A stretch of 16,649 nt of DNA, taken from Eubacteriales Family XIII. Incertae Sedis bacterium (GTDB taxonomy: Bacteria > Bacillota > Clostridia > Peptostreptococcales > Anaerovoracaceae). Numbering within the stretch: the stretch's first letter is position 1; the number at the start of each line of letters is the position of its first letter. A program made the translations under genes and the position numbers. Under the pieces are notes generated by a model. The model worked only from the letters and a program-made list of their open reading frames with translations, was not told the origin of the DNA and ran no database searches. Shown in pieces: positions 7,899 through 15,871 of this stretch. Location of the stretch: contig JAITNA010000081.1 in the NCBI GenBank assembly GCA_031290715.1, positions 1 to 16,649 of the forward strand, in the 5' to 3' direction.

Positions 7899-10403
7899 CT
7901 ACTTATTTGACAGGGTCACGATCGTCACCCCGTCGCCGCCCTCGTCAAAATCGCCGGAGCGGAACTTCGCGACATGCTTGTGCCCTTTCAAAAGCCTTCG
8001 GACGCCGTTGCGCAGGATACCTTCCCCGCGCCCATGGTTGATGGACACTTCATGCATGCGCGCGAGTACCGCGTCGTCAAGATACTTATCGACGAGCATC
8101 TCCGCCTCGTCCAAATTCTTTCCGTGCAAATCAAGGGACGCGCTGATGCCGTCCATCTTGGACAACACTATTTTAGCATACCTGCTTTCCCCCCGCCCGG
8201 CTTTTTTTACGGCGCGGCGGCCCGTCCCCGCGACCGCGTCCGCCGAAAGCGTCATTTTGACCGCCCCCGCGATCACGGTCAATTTGCCGCGCTCATCCGG
8301 AAGCGTCAAAACTTCCCCCGTCAATTCCGTGCCGGCAATGGCGACCTCGTCCCCGATTTCGAGCGCGGCCCCCCCCGCCGTTTGGCCGCGCGGCCCTATG
8401 CCCGAAGCGCCCTTTTCCCCGCCGCGCGCTTTTTTTCCGAAAACAGCTCCCGCTTTCCTGCTTTCGCCCTGCGCGGAGCCGCGATAGCCGCCGTCAAGCT
8501 CACGCAGGGTCTTTCTCTCCTCGTCGACGCGGCGCAGCAAATCCCCCGCGTTCGCGGTATTCCCGCCGCCGTCCGAAACGCCGCGTGTCCGCGCGTCCTT
8601 GATGATTTCCTTGAGCTCCGCGCGCACCACCTCCGCGTACTCGGCGGCGTCCTCTATGGTTTCCCGCGCTTTTTCCTTTGCCTTGTCTATGATTTCCTCA
8701 CGTTTCCCCAAGGCCGCTTTGATCTTCTCTTCGGCATCCTGCCGCGCCGCCGCGGCTTCATCCATCAAGCGCTCCGCTTCTGCGCGGCCGCGCGCCGCCG
8801 CGATGTGATCGGCCTCAATCTCCGCCATCACGTCGTCGAAAGCGATCGTTTCCGCGTCGAGATAGCCCCGCGCCCGCTCGATGAGGGACACGCCAAGGCC
8901 CAGCTTGCGCGATATCTCAAAGGCGTTGGACCGCCCGGGATTGCCCATGAGCAGCCGGTATGTCGGCGACAAGGTCGCGACGTCAAACTCCATAGACGCG
9001 TTCTGCACGCCTTCCGCCGCAATCGCGTACTTTTTCAATTCCGTATAATGGGTCGTCGCCATCACAAGACAGCCGCGCCGCCGCAATTCCTCCAGAATGG
9101 AGATACCGAGCGCGGCGCCCTCCGTCGGGTCTGTCCCCGCCCCCAGTTCATCGAGCAGCACAACGCTTCCCGCGTCGGCTTCGCGGATGATCTCCACGAT
9201 ATTCTTCATGTGCGACGAAAATGTCGACAGGCTCTGTTCAATGCTTTGTTCGTCCCCGATATCCGCAAAGACACGCCCGGCAATGGGGACGGAAGCCCGC
9301 GCCGCCGGCACATGAAGCCCGGCCTGCGCCATGAGGAGAAAAAGCCCGGCCGTCTTGAGCGTCACGGTTTTCCCGCCGGTATTCGGCCCCGTGATGATGA
9401 GAATGCGCCGGGCGCCGGGCGCCGTCCCGCCGAAACGGATGCTGACAGGCACGACCGACGCCGCGCCGATCAGGGGATTGCGCCCTTCGGCGATATCGAG
9501 CAGCCCATCCGCGCTCACCTCGGGCGGCACGGCTTTCATATCGAGGGACAGGTTGGCCTTCGCAAACGCAAAATCGAGTTCGGTCAAAAGCCGCTGATTC
9601 TCCCGCAGGTCGCCCGAGGAAGCGCCGACTTCCGACGAAATCTCGGCAAGTATCCGCTCGATCTCCGCGGCTTCTTCCAATTGGAGTTCGCGCAATTTGT
9701 TGTTCATATCGACGACGGCCTGCGGCTCGATGAATACGGTCGAACCGCCCCGGCTGCGGTCGTGGACAATGCCCGGCACCTTCCCCGCCTGTTCTTGCTT
9801 CACGGGAATGACAAAACGGCCGTCCCGCATGGTGACGAGCCGGTCCATAAGTACGTCGCCGTATGCGGAGGACGTAATATATTTGCCGAGCGCGTTTCGG
9901 ATCTTCTCGTTTTGCGCTTCGATCGCGCGCCGCAGACCGCGCAGCCGCGAACCGGCGCCGTCGGACATCTCCGTTTCGCTGATGATGGAAACGGCGATCC
10001 TGTCCTCGAGCGGCCGCAGCACGGCGAGGGCCGCCCCCCGCGCGCGAATCCCGTAGGCGTCTGCCGGCATATCCGACGTCAAATGCGCGCGGACCCGTTT
10101 CGCCGCGTCGAGCGCGCGCCCCACCTCAAGGAGCTGCTTCATGCTAAGGCCGCCGCCCTTTTCCGCGTAGGCCGCGTTTTCGCGGATATCCGCGATGTTC
10201 GCAAACGGCGGCGTGCCTTTCCTCAAACAAACGGAAACCGCTTCCGTGGTTTCCGTCTGTCTTTTCCTGATTTCGTGCGCCGAATCCGCCGGCACGAGCT
10301 CCGACGCAAGCGCGGACGCAAGCCGGGACGCCGTCCGGTCCGCGAGCATCCCGAGTACCTTATAGTATTCAAGAATCGCATATTCCCGGACACGCTCAGC
10401 CAT
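7899..10403 (-). CDS. mutS2: MutS2 ATPase/nuclease with Smr domain
   Basis: MutS2 (834 aa) is a MutS-family ATPase without mismatch-recognition domains. In Bacillota it has been linked to suppressing recombination and to splitting collided ribosomes. The core/lever region (1-330) precedes Walker A (GPNTGGKT, 339-346) and Walker B (VVLLDELGAG, 414-423). A long charged coiled coil (about 520-605), a KOW-like segment (about 682-725) and the C-terminal Smr domain (755-834, LDLHG and HGRGEG) follow. A Gly/Ala/Arg-rich stretch at about 610-680 makes it longer than the roughly 785 residues of the Bacillus protein. Its ATG overlaps the zapA stop as TAATG with no clear SD, implying coupled re-initiation. 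Confidence 0.96.
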   Translation of the reverse strand: MAERVREYAILEYYKVLGMLADRTASRLASALASELVPADSAHEIRKRQTETTEAVSVCLRKGTPPFANIADIRENAAYAEKGGGLSMKQLLEVGRALDAAKRVRAHLTSDMPADAYGIRARGAALAVLRPLEDRIAVSIISETEMSDGAGSRLRGLRRAIEAQNEKIRNALGKYITSSAYGDVLMDRLVTMRDGRFVIPVKQEQAGKVPGIVHDRSRGGSTVFIEPQAVVDMNNKLRELQLEEAAEIERILAEISSEVGASSGDLRENQRLLTELDFAFAKANLSLDMKAVPPEVSADGLLDIAEGRNPLIGAASVVPVSIRFGGTAPGARRILIITGPNTGGKTVTLKTAGLFLLMAQAGLHVPAARASVPIAGRVFADIGDEQSIEQSLSTFSSHMKNIVEIIREADAGSVVLLDELGAGTDPTEGAALGISILEELRRRGCLVMATTHYTELKKYAIAAEGVQNASMEFDVATLSPTYRLLMGNPGRSNAFEISRKLGLGVSLIERARGYLDAETIAFDDVMAEIEADHIAAARGRAEAERLMDEAAAARQDAEEKIKAALGKREEIIDKAKEKARETIEDAAEYAEVVRAELKEIIKDARTRGVSDGGGNTANAGDLLRRVDEERKTLRELDGGYRGSAQGESRKAGAVFGKKARGGEKGASGIGPRGQTAGGAALEIGDEVAIAGTELTGEVLTLPDERGKLTVIAGAVKMTLSADAVAGTGRRAVKKAGRGESRYAKIVLSKMDGISASLDLHGKNLDEAEMLVDKYLDDAVLARMHEVSINHGRGEGILRNGVRRLLKGHKHVAKFRSGDFDEGGDGVTIVTLSNK

Positions 10404-11029
10404 TATTGATTACTGCGGTACCGCTCGAGGTCCCCTTTCATCTGGATGTTTTCCATCTGCAATTCAAAGTAGTTGCCCTCGATCTCCTTGAGCTTGTCCA
10501 TCAGCTCCCGGATTTGCTCGCTGTTGTCCTCGCGCTGATCATTTGCGTTCCGCAGCCGCGTATTCGCGCTCTCCAATTCCGCTTCCAGACGCGCGACGAC
10601 GGACTCCCGCTCCTCCGCGCTTCGGATGAGATTGTCCGCCTCGATCGACTTCGCGTTGAGCCTTTCCTGCAGGGCGTCCTTCTGTTCCTGTATGGCGCGC
10701 GAATCCTCTTTGTACTGAAGATGGCTGCGTTTCGCCTCTTCCCAAAGCTGCTGAAAATGAGCGATATCCTTTTGCAGCTGCTCTTTCTCGCGTTCGGTTT
10801 CGAGCTGCGCGTCCCGTTCCCCCATCAACTCGCCCGTAATGTTGATGGCCGCGAGCATCGCAAGCCCTGTGACAGGCCCGGGCGCGCCTTTTTGCACAAG
10901 GTCCCGCATGACCTCGTCCACATAGCCCGCAATCCGAATCAGCCGATCCTTTGGCTTTGCGGACGCAAAAGTGTACTCCTGCCCGTAAATTACGACGGTG
11001 ACTTTAGTATTTCCCGAAACTTCCGACAT
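10403..11029 (-). CDS. zapA: ZapA-family cell division protein with long coiled coil
   Basis: ZapA binds and bundles FtsZ at the division ring. The first 65-70 residues are a typical ZapA domain (KVTVVIYGQEYTFAS, then YVDEVMRDL and GLAMLAAINITGEL). From about 70 to 208 the protein is a continuous charged coiled coil, so it is roughly twice as long as ordinary ZapA. I place the start at the ATG at 11027-11029 because GGAGGAG lies 5 nt upstream. An upstream in-frame ATG (11071) would add 14 residues. It has no SD and overlaps a TATAAT sequence. The gene is followed directly by mutS2 with a 1-nt overlap. Confidence 0.88.
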   Translation of the reverse strand: MSEVSGNTKVTVVIYGQEYTFASAKPKDRLIRIAGYVDEVMRDLVQKGAPGPVTGLAMLAAINITGELMGERDAQLETEREKEQLQKDIAHFQQLWEEAKRSHLQYKEDSRAIQEQKDALQERLNAKSIEADNLIRSAEERESVVARLEAELESANTRLRNANDQREDNSEQIRELMDKLKEIEGNYFELQMENIQMKGDLERYRSNQ

Positions 11030-11069
11030 CTTGACTCCTCCGTTCCCGACGGCCGCCTTTGTTTTTTCC

Positions 11070-11075
11070 ATTATA
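11070..11075 (-). promoter_or_regulatory. Possible -10 box for zapA
   Basis: A perfect TATAAT on the minus strand lies about 40 nt before the zapA ATG. That would give a leader of about 34 nt including the GGAGGAG site. No good -35 hexamer is found 16-18 nt upstream, so this is tentative. It would let zapA-mutS2-argS-TPR be transcribed separately from pheST. Confidence 0.35.
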
Positions 11076-11132
11076 CCCTATTTTCAGCAAGACTTTATAA
11101 TAATTATTTCAAGCCCGTTTTTATGTAATAAT

Positions 11133-13592
11133 TTATGAGTCGCGCAGGATTGCGCCGGCCTCTTCCTCAAGGCCTTTTAGAATTTTTTGGATCGCCTTTG
11201 CTACCTCCTCGTCCGTAAGCGTGCGGTCGCGCCCTCTGAATGTCAGGTTGAAAGCAAGACTCTTCTTGCCCTCGGGGACCTGCTTTCCGCGATACACATC
11301 AAAGAGCCGGACGGACTCGAGGATGCCGCCGCCTTTGGCCCGGACGACGCTTTCTATCTGAAAAACCGTCGTTTCCTCCGCGGCGAGCAGCGCAAGATCG
11401 CGCAACACCGCAGGATAGCGCCGCAGCGGCGTGTAGGCCCGCCGCGTATCGGCAAGCTCCGCGATTTTGTCAAAACTCAGCTCGGCGGCGAAAATACGGC
11501 TGTCGATATCAAAACGCGCCGCCGTATCCGGATGAATCTCGCCGACCGTCCCGATCAGGATCGGCTCGTCCGCAGGGGCAAACACCCTCGCGCAGCGTCC
11601 GGGATGATAGCTCGGGTCGTTTTCTTCCGCTTCCCACAGCGGCTCCTTGATCCCCAGTTTCGCGAAGAGCTTTTCGATCACAGCCTTGACGAAGAAGAAA
11701 TCCCCCCTCTCCCCGTAGATGCCCAAACAAAGCGACAGTTCCTCGCGCGGCAGCGCGTTTTCCCCAAGGCTGTGAAAGGTATTGCCAATCTCAAAAATCT
11801 CAGCGTTCGCGCTGCTGTGGTTGAAATTGTGCGCGAGAACCGCGAGCATACCCGGCAGCAGCGTTGTGCGCATGACGCTGTTTTCTTCGCCGAGCGGATT
11901 GATCAGGCGCACAAAATCCGTTTTGGCGGGATCCTCGCCCGCACCGATGAGTGCCGCGCCGGCCGGCGCGACAAAGCTGTACGTCTGAATCTCGCTGAGC
12001 CCGTATCCCGTCAGTGCGGCCCTCGCCAAATCACGGCTCGTCCAGCTTTTCGATGCCGACGCAAGGATGGTGTCCGCGTGAATCGTCGTGTCCAAGACAT
12101 CATAGCCGTAGATACGCGCGACCTCCTCGACGACGTCGATCTCCTCCTTCACGTCAAGGCGCACATAGGGCGGCGTTACTTCAAAAACACCCGCTTCCGC
12201 AGCGCCGGAAACGACCATTTCCAGACGGCGCAGGAAGCCTTTCATCTCCTCCTCGGCGATGTCCGTCCCCAGTACCGCGTTGACGCGGGCTGTTCGCACA
12301 GGGATTGCGGGCGGCGTTGTCCGCACCGGGTAGGCGTCTGCCGCGCCCGCCAGAACCCTGCCCGCTCCGGTTTCCCGAATCAACGCGCACACGCGGTCGG
12401 ACGCGAGCCGCGACAGCTCCGCGGGTACGCCTTTCTCATAACGCGCGCTCGCTTCGCTTCGGATGCCGAGCTTCTTCGAGGTGCGGCGCACGCAGTCCGC
12501 ATCAAAGCTGGCCGCTTCGATGAGAATCGTCGCCGTATCCTCTCTGATTTCGGAATTCAGGCCGCCCATGATGCCCGCCGCCGCCACCGCTTTCACCCCG
12601 TCTTTGATCATCAGGGTGTCGGAAAAAAGCGTCCGTTCCTGACCGTCCAAGGTGACAAATCGCTCCCCGTCCGCGGCCGTATCCACGCGGATGACGCCGC
12701 CTTCAATCTGCCGGATGTCAAACGCGTGGATCGGATGGCCGAGCTCGAGCATAACAAAATTCGTGATGTCAACGATGTTGTTGATCGGTCTCATCCCCGC
12801 CAGCATCAGGCTGCGCTGCATCGGCCAGGGGCTTTCCTTGATCACAATATCCGTCGCAACGCGCGCGATGTAGCGGCCGCACAATTCCGGCTTCGCGATC
12901 TCGACGCGGATGAAGTCCTCCGCGGCGGGCTCCGCCGGATAGCCCGCGTCCGCGCCGTTCCGCTCCAAGGTTTCCGGATACAGCAGCTTCCTGTCATAGA
13001 CCGCCGCAAACTCGCGCGCGATGCCGAGGACGGACAGGCAATCCGGCCGATTCGGCGTGATCTCAAACTCGATCGTTTCCGCGCCGCGAAGCCCCAATAC
13101 CTCGAGTACGTCCGCGCCGATCAACTCATCCCTGCGAAATTCCTCCGGCAGAATCCAAATGCCGTCCTTGTGCATCAGCGGTACGACCTTGTCGTCGAAG
13201 CCTAATTCCTGCGCCGAACAAAGCATCCCCTCGCTCATCTCGCCGCGCAGCTTCCCTTTCTTGATCTTGAGCCCGCCCGCGCAGACGCCCCCGTGCATAA
13301 CGACGGGGACATATTGCCCCGTTTTCACATTGGACGCCCCCGTAACGATCTGCAGCGGCCGCCCCGCTTCCGACGCGGCCCCCACATCCGCCGCGCAAAT
13401 CACAAGATGATCCGAATCCGGGTGCGGACGGACATCAAGCAGCTTGCCGAGCACAACGCCGCGAATCTCGTCCCCGCCTGTCACATGAACCTGCTCGATA
13501 TTCGAACCCGACAGGATAAAACGCTCAGCGTAATCCCGTTCCCGCACACCGCCGTCAATATATCGGTCAAGCCAACTCAGAGGTACAAACAT
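11133..13592 (-). CDS. pheT: Phenylalanyl-tRNA synthetase beta subunit
   Basis: The beta subunit (819 aa) of the alpha2-beta2 enzyme that charges tRNA-Phe. It shows the full bacterial layout: N-terminal segment (VPLSWLDRYID), OB-fold tRNA-binding domain at about 40-155 (RPHPDSDHLVIC, EGMLCSAQELG), then B3/4 editing domain (ITPNRPDCLSVLGIAREFAAVY onward). The B5 domain, catalytic-like core and FDX-ACB anticodon-binding domain (about 721-819, YTPLRRYPAVLRDLALL) follow. The ATG has GGAG 8 nt upstream. It is separated from pheS by 208 nt, unusually far for this pair. That gap holds a promoter-like TATAAT and a 142-nt hairpin. Confidence 0.97.
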   Translation of the reverse strand: MFVPLSWLDRYIDGGVRERDYAERFILSGSNIEQVHVTGGDEIRGVVLGKLLDVRPHPDSDHLVICAADVGAASEAGRPLQIVTGASNVKTGQYVPVVMHGGVCAGGLKIKKGKLRGEMSEGMLCSAQELGFDDKVVPLMHKDGIWILPEEFRRDELIGADVLEVLGLRGAETIEFEITPNRPDCLSVLGIAREFAAVYDRKLLYPETLERNGADAGYPAEPAAEDFIRVEIAKPELCGRYIARVATDIVIKESPWPMQRSLMLAGMRPINNIVDITNFVMLELGHPIHAFDIRQIEGGVIRVDTAADGERFVTLDGQERTLFSDTLMIKDGVKAVAAAGIMGGLNSEIREDTATILIEAASFDADCVRRTSKKLGIRSEASARYEKGVPAELSRLASDRVCALIRETGAGRVLAGAADAYPVRTTPPAIPVRTARVNAVLGTDIAEEEMKGFLRRLEMVVSGAAEAGVFEVTPPYVRLDVKEEIDVVEEVARIYGYDVLDTTIHADTILASASKSWTSRDLARAALTGYGLSEIQTYSFVAPAGAALIGAGEDPAKTDFVRLINPLGEENSVMRTTLLPGMLAVLAHNFNHSSANAEIFEIGNTFHSLGENALPREELSLCLGIYGERGDFFFVKAVIEKLFAKLGIKEPLWEAEENDPSYHPGRCARVFAPADEPILIGTVGEIHPDTAARFDIDSRIFAAELSFDKIAELADTRRAYTPLRRYPAVLRDLALLAAEETTVFQIESVVRAKGGGILESVRLFDVYRGKQVPEGKKSLAFNLTFRGRDRTLTDEEVAKAIQKILKGLEEEAGAILRDS

Positions 13593-13617
13593 TATTTATT
13601 CTCCTTTTTTACTGTTA

Positions 13618-13759
13618 CGATTCAAGCGGCACGCTATTTTTGCCCAGTTTGGAACCTGCTTGTGAATTTGGCTTCCTCACGTACCTCAAAGTACGCTCCG
13701 GGGAGCCAAATCCCCAATCAGAACCCAATCTGAACAAAACTATCGTACCCCTCGAATCG
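13618..13759 (-). repeat. 142-nt imperfect hairpin element in the pheT 5' region
   Basis: The arms begin with CGATTC (13618-13623) and end with GAATCG (13754-13759). In register, positions 13618-13673 oppose 13704-13759. Of 56 positions I count 42 Watson-Crick pairs, 7 G-U wobbles and 7 mismatches when read as minus-strand RNA. The core is an 8-bp ATTTGGCT/AGCCAAAT stem and an apical GCGTAC/GTACGT stem with a 6-nt loop, with a small asymmetric internal loop between them. All wobbles are G-U on the pheT-sense strand and would be A-C on the other. The element ends 12 nt before the pheT SD region. It may be a structured 5' UTR or a mobile palindromic element of the MITE/REP type. Confidence 0.8.
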
Positions 13760-13764
13760 TTTTT

Positions 13765-13770
13765 ATTATA
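13765..13770 (-). promoter_or_regulatory. Possible -10 box just upstream of the pheT hairpin
   Basis: TATAAT on the minus strand lies 5 nt before the outermost base pair of the hairpin, so a transcript would begin almost exactly at the hairpin's 5' end. No convincing -35 hexamer is visible at 16-18 nt. Confidence rests on the perfect -10 and its position. Confidence 0.4.
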
Positions 13771-13800
13771 GTATTTCACAGTCGTCAGCATTTTTCCCGC

Positions 13801-14829
13801 TCACCCGTAAAACTGCTGCACGAAGCGCAGATCGTTTTCATAAAACAGTCTTATGTCGTCAATGCCGTGTTTCAGCATCGCGATACGCTCCACCCCCATG
13901 CCAAAGGCAAAGCCGGTATAGCGCTCCGTATCGATGCCGCCCACCTTCAGCACATTCGGATGCACCATGCCGCAGCCGAGTATCTCGATCCACCCGGAGC
14001 CCTTGCAAACACGGCAGGACGGGTCCTCGCCCCCGCAGACAAAACAGGACATATCCATCTCCGCGCTCGGCTCCGTGAACGGAAAGAAATGCGGGCGGAA
14101 CTTCGTGCGCACCCCCTCGCCGAACATCCGCTTCGCAAACAAATCCAATGTTCCCTTGAGGTCTGTCATGCGGACCCCCTCGTCCACGAGCAGGCCCTCG
14201 ATCTGATGGAACATCGGGGAATGCGTGGCGTCCGGCGTGTCCGTGCGGAAACAGCGCCCCGGCGAAACGACCTTGACGGGCGGCGCCTGCGACAGCAGCG
14301 TACGCACCTGCACGGGCGAGGTCTGAGTACGCAGAAGCGTGTTCTCCGTGATATAGAAGGTATCTGTCAGCTCGCGCGACGGGTGATTCGGCGCCGCGTT
14401 CAGCGCGTCGAAATTATGAAAGACGGTTTCGACCTCCGGCCCCTCCGTCACGCTGTAGCCCATATTCATAAAGATGCCGCTGATCTCGTCGATCGTAATC
14501 GTGATCATATGCTTCGTCCCCGCCGGAACATCCCGCCCCGGTTCCGTGACGTCGATCTTCTCCGCGGCCAAGCGCAAACTCCGCCCCGCCTGTTCAAACC
14601 CGCGTTTCTTGTCCTCGATGAGCCCCTCGACATCGGCCTTAATCCGGTTGACCTTCATACCGAATTCCTTGCGTTCTTCGGGCGCAAGCTGCCCCATGCC
14701 TTTCAGAATCTGCGTCACCTCGCCCTTCTTGCCGAGGTACCGGATCCTGAGTTCCTCGATCGCGGCCGGATCCGCCGCCCGCTCGATCAGCCCTTTCGCT
14801 TCCGCAAAAATCTCTTCCGCTTTTTTCAT
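13801..14829 (-). CDS. pheS: Phenylalanyl-tRNA synthetase alpha subunit
   Basis: The catalytic alpha subunit (342 aa, normal length). An N-terminal coiled-coil arm (1-90) is followed by the class II core. Motif 2 lies around 187-214 (PGRCFRTDTPDATHSPMFHQ) and motif 3 around 307-322 (FAFGMGVERIAMLKHG). GPEVETVFHNFDALN (130-144) is typical of the family. Four cysteines (C262, C265, C272, C275; CFVCGGEDPSCRVC) form the candidate metal-binding pair seen in many bacterial PheS proteins. The ATG is preceded by GGAGGAG with 3 nt spacing. It follows the methyltransferase gene by 54 nt. No T-box leader, often present before pheST in this phylum, is found. Confidence 0.97.
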   Translation of the reverse strand: MKKAEEIFAEAKGLIERAADPAAIEELRIRYLGKKGEVTQILKGMGQLAPEERKEFGMKVNRIKADVEGLIEDKKRGFEQAGRSLRLAAEKIDVTEPGRDVPAGTKHMITITIDEISGIFMNMGYSVTEGPEVETVFHNFDALNAAPNHPSRELTDTFYITENTLLRTQTSPVQVRTLLSQAPPVKVVSPGRCFRTDTPDATHSPMFHQIEGLLVDEGVRMTDLKGTLDLFAKRMFGEGVRTKFRPHFFPFTEPSAEMDMSCFVCGGEDPSCRVCKGSGWIEILGCGMVHPNVLKVGGIDTERYTGFAFGMGVERIAMLKHGIDDIRLFYENDLRFVQQFYG

Positions 14830-14883
14830 GCTCTCCTCCGTTTTGCCGCCGCGCCGAAACGGGTTTCCCGCCTATGGCCGCGC

Positions 14884-15735
14884 CTATCCCTGTTCCTGCC
14901 TTACCTTCTCATACATCACGACCGCCGCCGCCACCGCCGCGTTCAGCGATTCCACCGTCCCCGCCATCGGCACGCCGATCACGCGATCCGCCTTTTCTAT
15001 GAACACGGGAGCCGGCCCGTTCGACTCATTGCCGATCACAAGCGCAAGCCCGCCCCGCAAATTCATACCGTAACAACTCTCGCCGCCGGCGCTGCACACG
15101 ACGAGCGGAATACCCGCCCCGCTTACAAATCCGGCGCAGTCCTCCGCGCTCACCCCCTCGGCCGCAGGAAGCAAAAATAAGCTCCCCGCCGCGCCGCGAA
15201 TCACCTTGTCCGACCAAATGTCCGCCGTTCCCCGGATACTGACCGCCATGTCAAATCCCGCCGCAAGCGCTGTGCGAATCGCCGTCCCTACATTGCCGGG
15301 GTCCGCGATCCGGTCCAAGACAAGAATCGACAAAGCCGAAACATCCTTCCCGGCAGCGTTGGCGGCAGCTCCGGCGGCCGCCGCAATCGCGCCCGCGCCG
15401 CCCGCCGGCATATCCAAGCGGGCCGGCTTGCGCACCACCGCGAGCAAGGGCTGCGGCGTAACCGTAGACGAAAGTTCGTCAAACAAGCCCTCCGTCAGCA
15501 AGGTGAGATGATCTTCCCCGATCCCGTCCGCAAGACCCGCCGGCAGACCTTTCAGCGCATCCGTCGATCCCGCTTTCACAAAAACGCGTTCAACCGTCAG
15601 CCCGGCGCGGTAGGCCTCGCCGATCAGTTTGGCCCCTTCAAGAAGAAAGGCGCCGGCTTTGTCCCGGCCCGATTTGGAGGCCAGCTTGCGCGCCGCTTTC
15701 AGCGCCGCATTGTCACGGGAAACGACAGTTTTCAT
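14884..15735 (-). CDS. rlmP: SPOUT-class RNA 2'-O-methyltransferase (YsgA/RlmP type)
   Basis: This 283-residue TrmH/SpoU-family enzyme is predicted to transfer a methyl group from S-adenosylmethionine to a ribose in rRNA. An N-terminal substrate-binding domain (1-100, FLLEGAKLIGEA) is joined by an Ala/Gly-rich linker (about 110-131) to the knotted domain. The three SpoU motifs are at 140-160 (DRIADPGNVGTAIRTALAAG), 231-241 (ALVIGNESNGP) and 254-275 (GVPMAGTVESLNAAVA). In Bacillus the equivalent gene beside pheST is ysgA, reported to modify the 23S A-loop (RlmP); the symbol follows that context. I start at the ATG 15733-15735, where family similarity begins. There is no SD, and a TATAAT ends 10 nt upstream, so the mRNA may be leaderless. 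Confidence 0.88.
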   Translation of the reverse strand: MKTVVSRDNAALKAARKLASKSGRDKAGAFLLEGAKLIGEAYRAGLTVERVFVKAGSTDALKGLPAGLADGIGEDHLTLLTEGLFDELSSTVTPQPLLAVVRKPARLDMPAGGAGAIAAAAGAAANAAGKDVSALSILVLDRIADPGNVGTAIRTALAAGFDMAVSIRGTADIWSDKVIRGAAGSLFLLPAAEGVSAEDCAGFVSGAGIPLVVCSAGGESCYGMNLRGGLALVIGNESNGPAPVFIEKADRVIGVPMAGTVESLNAAVAAAVVMYEKVRQEQG

Positions 15736-15745
15736 ATCAAAGAAA

Positions 15746-15754
15746 ATTATAACA
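15746..15754 (-). promoter_or_regulatory. Extended -10 promoter of the rlmP-pheST cluster
   Basis: TGTTATAAT on the minus strand fits the extended -10 consensus. Only 10 nt separate it from the rlmP ATG, so transcription would begin about 2-4 nt before the start codon. The upstream sequence is a run of T-rich segments without a well-spaced -35. Confidence 0.5.
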
Positions 15755-15826
15755 GAAAAAGCAAAAATCAAAAAGTGCAGAAAGCAAGGGAACAAGACAA
15801 ACGCATCAATGTTCGTTCATAACCCT

Positions 15827-15832
15827 TTGACA
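15827..15832 (+). promoter_or_regulatory. Isolated perfect -35 hexamer (TTGACA)
   Basis: TTGACA occurs in the divergent gap between rlmP and the 212-codon gene. The sequence 16-18 nt downstream (AAACTG region) is a poor -10, so a full promoter is not supported. A better-spaced candidate for the downstream gene is TTGAAT (15868-15873) with CATATT (15891-15896), 17 nt apart and overlapping the palindrome. Confidence 0.25.
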
Positions 15833-15871
15833 ATTTAACCGGATTGCGAAAACTGTTTGATTTCGGGTTGA

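Noticed and set aside
7974..10409. 811-codon open frame on the plus strand opposite mutS2
   Set aside because: It mirrors mutS2 in a GC-rich gene, its predicted protein is Arg/His/Pro-rich without family features, and mutS2 is certain. The same applies to the long plus-strand frames at 6628-8487, 11187-13205 and 13867-15180.
11030..11071. Upstream ATG start for zapA
   Set aside because: It overlaps a TATAAT sequence and lacks an SD, whereas the ATG at 11029 has GGAGGAG at ideal spacing.
13754..13770. Hairpin 13618-13759 as an intrinsic terminator on the plus strand (followed by TTTTTATTATA)
   Set aside because: No plus-strand gene lies upstream to be terminated, and the wobble pairs become A-C mismatches on that strand. 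The T run is also the A run after the minus-strand TATAAT.
13593..13800. T-box riboswitch between pheS and pheT
   Set aside because: No AGGGTGGNACCGCG-like T-box sequence or antiterminator/terminator pair is present; the region is explained by the long hairpin.
15736..15795. N-terminal extension of the methyltransferase from TTG at 15795
   Set aside because: It encodes a Phe-rich hydrophobic stretch arising from poly-T promoter DNA, has no SD, and lies before the point where family similarity starts.
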